Below, one piece after another: positions 7,257 to 12,592 of a stretch of 12,592 nucleotides of DNA. Both the position numbers and the translations under genes were made by a program. The notes under the pieces are model-generated. The model had not been told where the DNA came from. It saw only the letters and a list, made by a program, of their open reading frames with translations, and ran no database searches. Every line of letters begins with the position of its first letter. Positions within the stretch are counted from its first letter, which is position 1. Source of the DNA: Phoronis ovalis (Eukaryota > Phoronida > Phoronidae); contig JAOXYB010028101.1 of the NCBI GenBank assembly GCA_028565635.1, positions 2,738 to 15,329 of the forward strand. The letters are read 5' to 3'.

Positions 7257-8354
7257 TCTGTCTCTGAAGGTTCTGCAATCAAGCAAGGGTGCATGCTGGC
7301 AATTATTATTGGAAATTTAACACTCAGATTATTTTTTTGTTCAGATGTTTGAAATTGGAAAGCAGTTCTCACCCCCCAGATAGTACTATAGCCTTAATTC
7401 TGGAAAATAATCTAAAGTTACACTTACATTTCAATACCTAATGACCTTTTATCATAAAACACTTTAGTTGAAAATATTTTAAAATCCTTTACGCATAGCT
7501 CACGGACTAGAATGCATATACACTGTTCGCGTCGCCTTATCTTGAACCATCAATGCGAACGACTGTAAAGTGTTTAAATTACGTAAATATCCATGTTTGG
7601 CACTGACAAATTTCTCACGTAGTCCAGGTGTACGTATTATGTATTTGTGTATATTATAAGTCCCGATTCAATTATCGCTGCGAGTGAGCTTGTAATCATG
7701 GCCACCTAGTACAAGCGCGCATATTATTATATCAGAATTGAAATTTCCCCGTACGTTGCTCCTTAATTTCAATAATTATATAGTTTGGTATTTGATTTAA
7801 AATGCTATAATTGATGAATTTTATCGGCTCTGCGACGTTTTATTAATTCATCAAAATGACTCAATGTCTATTATATGTATGACAGAGATCGTATGATTAG
7901 TTATAATGAGGATATTTAAATAAATATTATCACGTTATAAGATCATTATATTAACTGCTTGTGATTGCTGGCTTCTTTAACCTGTCATAGCGCAATTTTG
8001 ATCGGAATTTTTAAAAGCTATTGTCGCCACAACGATACTTGAATTATGTATCAAATGATTTGAAACTATTTTTATGAAAGCAATAGTATTTGAAGCAATT
8101 TCTGAAGAAATAAAAATAAAATTTTTATGACTAGCAGTATCGTAATTGGCAAGTATTCGTATTCTTTCTCTAGGCTAGTACATGTTCAGCGCTTCTAGAG
8201 ATATCGAACCTTTCAAATTGGAGATCTCAAATGTATTGCTACACGTATCAGTAAAATGTAGTACATTTGATAATTCTGTTATTTTTAACACTAATGCAGA
8301 AAGCATAAATATCCTATTCAAATGATATTATGTTTTATCTACACCAAATTCAAT
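7257..8354. other. Non-coding; one GC-richer patch
   Basis: No gene seen. About 7500-7720 is richer in G+C, with a CAGGTG E-box at 7625-7630, GATA-type cores (CTTATC near 7537) and a 6-bp inverted pair GTTCGC/GCGAAC around 7527-7561. It may be a regulatory element, but no function can be assigned from sequence. Confidence 0.4.
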
Positions 8355-8470
8355 TGCGATATTGAAATTTTAATTCTTTTTCCCAAAACAGTGTCTTCAA
8401 TTTTTCAAAATATGCGATATTGAAATTTTAATTCTTTTTCCTAAAAAAGTGTTTTCAATTTTTTAAAATA
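8355..8470. repeat. Tandem duplication, 58-bp unit, two copies
   Basis: The copy at 8355-8412 is repeated at 8413-8470 with four differences (about 93% identity), no indels and no spacer. In all four, the first copy has C and the second has T or A. The unit is AT-rich and non-coding. Confidence 0.95.
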
Positions 8471-9086
8471 AATACATTAGTTCTAGAAAAAAGTAAATAA
8501 CTGAGATGTGGAGTGGCTGCTAATTAGCCAATAGAAACGTTTTATTGAACAGCATGTGGCTGGTTACGCGTGTATTAAATTTATTCAAATATAAGATTTG
8601 GAATAAAATAATGGCGATATGAAGTAGATCATACAACATGCAAATCGAAGCTTAAATTAAATACATGTTTGATGATGGATTATTTTATTAAACAATTGAC
8701 AATTACGCAAACACTTCAAAAATATGTACCGGCTACAGCAGGCCACCTTCGAGCTATAGTTGCATATTATTTATCAGTATTTCGCCTTTTGGCCGCATTT
8801 CTTTTCGATTAGCTAGTAAAAAGCCTATTTTGGGAACATTTTGGATCATGACCGTATTTAGAAAATGTTGACATATTTTGCCTTATATTATGTTAGAGCT
8901 CGAAATATTTTTTTTTTAAAACACAAACTGTTATCCTCGATATTACGCATATTTCTTATTGTATATCCATATTTATATCTAATAATTTCCTTTCTTATAG
9001 TTTACTTCTATAGATGTGTGAGGGCATTGTTGGTTGTATTTATTTATTTGCGCTAACACTGTTTCCATTACATTCATCACTAGAGT
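8471..9086. other. No gene seen
   Basis: AT-rich. The open frame at 8865-9056 is dominated by Phe, Tyr, Leu and Ile codons, as expected by chance in such DNA. TTTTGGGAACA near 8828 contains an RBPJ-like core without a nearby E-box. Confidence 0.5.
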
Positions 9087-9126
9087 CACGGCTATTCCAT
9101 CAATTACACGGCCATTCCATCAATTG
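9087..9126. repeat. Tandem duplication, 20-bp unit, two copies
   Basis: The unit CACGGCTATTCCATCAATT plus one base (9087-9106) is repeated at 9107-9126 with a T-to-C change at the seventh base and a different final base. It is confined to these two copies. Confidence 0.9.
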
Positions 9127-10127
9127 CTTTACCTCATATTTCTTGTTGTTATACAGGTGCAAACTAGCAATCAATTACAGTACAAATAAAGGTTTATCTG
9201 AATTTAAAAAATCCGGAAACAAAAATTAAATTATAGAAAAAGAAACCATTGAGTAGCCGTAATATACTATATTATATACCTGATTAACGGGTAAACAATT
9301 CTAAGCTTACGGCACGTACTGGTGCGGAAGTAAAGTATCGCCAAAGTTTCCTGAAACCGGAAAAATTCAAGTATATAGTAAACTAATGACAGACGAGGAA
9401 AGTAACGTTTTAATAATATGCAGAACTGATTAAAATAATCGTACAAACATAGAAAATAAATATAATACATTTAAGTGGTCTGAATGGATGTGTATGTATT
9501 TTATAATAACTTTACTGGATATGGGGAGATAATCGTGTTTTTCTATGTTTGGATCTAAAATTGTACAAAGCCAAGGAGCTAAAAAATTAAGCACGAAATA
9601 CTTAAAACTTAATAATGTATAAATATAGTCCAGATTCAGAAATACTGTGTGCGTAGATTAACACCAGTCTCTACATTATGGGGATTTTACAAATTAGCTT
9701 TAGTGCTATGCGACACGGGCAACTAAATTTCTGCGGGTGAAAGGAATATGCGATCTAATACGCTTAATGTTTTCAAATAGAAACTATACATTCGTTATTT
9801 CTACTAGCAACTGCTATAGCGTCTCTAACGATGCCGGATACATTGAAGTGCATTTTACCGTACTTAAAATAAAATTTCTTTTAATGTTTAACGATAAATA
9901 AATTAAATAGATTATAATAGCTATGATGAGCTAATGGTTTTTAAGAGTTTTGACTGTAATTTGCCGTAAACACTTGAAACTTTCACATTATAAACTATTA
10001 TTGTAGCTTATATTAGTATTAAACATCACTGGAAACACTTGAAGTAATTATATTGAATTATATATTGTCATTATAGATCACAAAATATTTTGACTGTAAT
10101 TCAGTGGAAAGGCAATATTATGGTTGT
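9127..10127. other. No gene seen; small scattered direct repeats
   Basis: AT-rich, without coding signals. TTTTGACTGTAATT occurs at 9948-9961 and 10088-10101, and AAACACTTGAA at 9968-9978 and 10033-10043. They may be decayed copies of an older duplication next to the 77-bp array that starts at 10128. Confidence 0.5.
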
Positions 10128-10309
10128 GAAGAGTGCACCACAGGAAATCAAAAGAGTTAGGGCAGAGACCTGATTGTCGTAATTTTAGAATAAAGTGCTA
10201 GAATGAAGGGCTCTCCACGGGAAATCAAGAGAGTTCGGACAGAGGCCTGATTGTGGCAATTTTAAAATAACGTGATAGAATGAAGGGCTCTCCACGGGAA
10301 ATCAAGAGA
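10128..10309. repeat. Minisatellite-like array, 77-bp unit, about 2.4 copies
   Basis: Copies begin at 10128, 10205 and 10282, so the period is exactly 77 twice. Copy 1 and copy 2 differ at about 14 of 77 positions without indels (about 82% identity). The partial third copy (28 bases, starting GAAGGGCTCTCCACGGG) is identical to copy 2 over its length. The unit is more GC-rich than its flanks and shows no lasting reading frame. Confidence 0.95.
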
Positions 10310-11476
10310 TGTGCTGTTATCTTAGGCAATCGGCAATATGTTCACACATTATTCTAAAGTACTTGTCGATGTAGTGTCAATGCTGTTGTTAATAGCTATC
10401 GAGTTGAAATCAAGCGAACATTATAACTTATGGGAATTACGAGGCAAGTAGACAACGGTTTTGTACTTGCGTACATGCAGGCAAATGCTTTTAAGAATGT
10501 GTGGGAACAGACAGGGCTGTCGAGGTTTCTCTATGACATCAGCCTATATATATTATCTGTTTACCTGATAACCGAATTAGCCTCACAACTAAACTGATAA
10601 TTCCGTACTTTCATAGTATCTTCAAATTTATAAAGAAATAACAAAATTATAGATATTTCCATATACATTGTTTTTTTGTTTTAAAAAAAATAAATATTGA
10701 TTTAATCATCTAACCGTTGTTGCATATTTTAATTTGCACAATATAGACTGAATAAATTACGCACGTGCAGAAATAACATCGATTAACAAACATACGGAGA
10801 AGACGTTCACCTTATGAAATTACTTTATACAAAATAAAATCCTGGAATGGTTTCACGGAAAATGCTTCGAGATGATTTCGTATACGCAGACATGCCATTA
10901 TCTCTTCTCTGCTAGTCCTTACTCATTTGTTTTCCCCTTAAAATTGGTCAATCGTAATTTTGTATGGTCACTGCGTATGTAAATGTAATAAATTTAACTG
11001 TGTTCATATTTTGGATTTTGTGCTAAAATACTGGTATATTAAATTTAAGTTTTATAAGAATTATTTTAGCGTATAGGCAAATGAAGAAGTTGATTTTTTT
11101 CTTCTAAATCTTACTATTTTACACGACACAATAAATATATATTAGAATATGTAAGTAATGTAAGATTGACAGCTTATGTATACATATTATAAATTTGCCA
11201 AAAACTTATAATTTGCTTTAAAATTAATATCATCCTCACTATAAGATTTCATCTACTGTACGACTTGAGAAAATGAGATATAACACATTTTAACAAGAAC
11301 AGTAAAAAAACAACAAATTAAATCTCTACACTTTGACTTATAAGTTTTAAGTCTTTTTCCCTTTGTTGTTATTTTTTGTACAATAGTTAAATATAGAGTT
11401 TATATATTTTTCTCGATCCCTATAATCTGCCAACTAATTTTTATTTTTAACGCATATTTCAAAATTTGTGAGAGGC
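10310..11476. other. No gene seen
   Basis: AT-rich. CAAATG (10482-10487) and TGGGAA (10502-10507) lie 14 bases apart, loosely resembling a PTF1 bipartite site. No splice-bounded coding block is visible on either strand. Confidence 0.5.
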
Positions 11477-11614
11477 TACTTATCATGCGAAATATTATAT
11501 GTTTATTAATACTAAACGTAATAATTAATAGATTATTAATTAATTAATTATTTTTAATTATAATTACTTATCATGCGAAATATTATATGTATAGTAATAC
11601 AAAACGTAATGATT
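11477..11614. repeat. 50-bp direct repeat flanking an AT-only core, 88-bp period
   Basis: The copy at 11477-11526 and the copy at 11565-11614 share about 46 of 50 bases, starting TACTTATCATGCGAAATATT. The 38-base spacer is almost wholly A and T, with TTAATTAATTAATTA at its centre. The period is 88. This could be two units of a tandem repeat whose middle diverged, or short direct repeats bordering an insertion. Confidence 0.92.
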
Positions 11615-12592
11615 GTAGCTGCAGGCGACAGCAACATTTGAGGCACAATAAATCTTAGACGACTAATGCGCAGGCACCAACAACTTATAAAGTAGATATT
11701 TAATTCGTCTGATCGTATTATATGTAAGGTTTCAAGACACTGCCAATAATTTCATAAGAGCGGACAGGTGCATGCTGAAAAGGAGACAGTCTTGGTAAAA
11801 GCCTCTTCGATTTTTTCTGTAATCATTTGTTAACTTTTTTCTTGAATTTTATTCCAAATATCGGCTATTTTGTATGTATACAAAGGCTTAAACAAAAACT
11901 GTTATTTTTGTTGTCCTACAATTGAATTACATTCGACTTTTTTTAGTGTATGCGCCAAACCCTTTTCGTTCATTTTTGCTAATTTTGCACGTCTCTAATT
12001 AAGCGCAAATTTTATTATTTAATAAGAAAGGAGAAATTAATGCGAACAAGATATTCGAATATCGATTTTTGAAGGAAAGAAAGATATGTAAGTTGAAAAT
12101 TCAATTATATCACAATTTTTCTATTTATATATTTATTACATTTTATAAAGAACATTTAATATTTAATTAGTTTTTAATTTTAAATGTTGACTTCAATTAA
12201 TTGACGATTGTTTACATAAGAAAACAAGAACATTTTATTCTATAAAAATAAAAAATAATAGCCTTTGTTTTTCCTATAAAATAGCCATTCTTGTCACATC
12301 TAAACAAGGTGTTAATTCAGATACGCATCAATTAATTTGCATTTAAGACAATTTAAATGCCATAAACAAGAAGGGACTTTTTAAAAAATTACATATTTAT
12401 AAGCAATGCAAAACAGCCACATCGATATGTATGATCACACAGTAAAACCACGCCTCCTCTTTTTGTTTTTATCCAATCAGATTCGGTGTATAGGTACACA
12501 GTATTACTTTCTGCCGACCACCTGCAAGTTAGCATATACTTGTTAATTACCTCAAAATACGTCTTTGAAGTACGTATCATTACATGCGCATA
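11615..12592. other. No gene seen; GC-richer right edge
   Basis: Mostly AT-rich, with two small inverted repeats (AACATTTAA/TTAAATGTT at 12151-12188 and GCATTTAA/TTAAATGC at 12339-12360) that could arise by chance. From about 12420 the DNA changes character: ACCACGCCTCC (12448-12458), a CCAAT box (12473-12477) and CACCTG (12519-12524) lie within 80 bases. This may be a promoter or enhancer continuing past the window. Confidence 0.45.

Noticed and set aside
8865-9229. Overlapping plus-strand frames at 8865-9056 and 9014-9229
   Set aside because: Leu, Ile, Phe and Tyr rich as expected from AT-rich DNA. The second runs through the 20-bp tandem duplication, which argues against a conserved protein.
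9267-9470. 67-codon minus-strand frame
   Set aside because: Same AT-driven aromatic composition and no promoter or splice support.
12151-12188. 9-bp inverted repeat as a possible terminal repeat of a small DNA transposon
   Set aside because: The arms are made of A and T apart from a C and a G, no target-site duplication is seen, and such pairs are expected by chance here.
12389-12580. 63-codon minus-strand frame at the right edge
   Set aside because: No recognisable domain. It crosses CCAAT and E-box motifs more consistent with regulatory DNA, and it cannot be judged without sequence beyond the edge.

Overview
The window is eukaryotic, most probably from an AT-rich invertebrate animal. It holds a two-exon gene with canonical GT-AG splicing and metazoan-specific protein motifs. 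About two thirds of the bases are A or T by eye, and most of the 12.6 kb is non-coding. A mollusc or another lophotrochozoan would fit, but nothing here fixes the phylum.

The one secure gene lies on the minus strand between 3459 and 1451. Two open blocks, 3459-3000 and 1713-1451, join across a 1286-bp phase-1 intron to give a 240-residue class II basic helix-loop-helix protein. The bHLH core (RQAANQRER, SKVDTL) and the C-terminal blocks (HSLSWKDEK, TKLWIPES, FEIS) identify a Ptf1a/p48-family transcription factor. In vertebrates this factor specifies pancreatic and inhibitory-neuron fates. It differs from vertebrate Ptf1a in having a rewritten bHLH loop and about 21 extra C-terminal residues.

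Layout. 1-600 is a left flank with an E-box cluster and a TATA box. 664-837 is a short plus-strand ORF, or a first exon ending at a donor at 704, that converges on Ptf1a. About 960-1450 is the probable Ptf1a 3' UTR. 1451-3459 is Ptf1a. 3460 to about 3855 is its probable leader, with several small upstream ORFs. 3830-3920 is a compact promoter-like segment with a minus-strand TATA box, a 9-bp inverted repeat and a CACGTG E-box. 3933-4121 is a small plus-strand ORF with one predicted membrane segment, divergent from Ptf1a. From about 4200 to 12592 I find no convincing gene. That stretch holds five short duplications (7225, 8355, 9087, 10128, 11477) and a few GC-richer patches with E-boxes that could be regulatory.

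How it may work together: this looks like a developmental regulator next to a large non-coding domain. The two small ORFs flank Ptf1a, one convergent and one divergent, and are plausible but unproven transcripts. I see no mobile element with coding capacity, no RNA gene, no CRISPR array and no viral or toxin gene.
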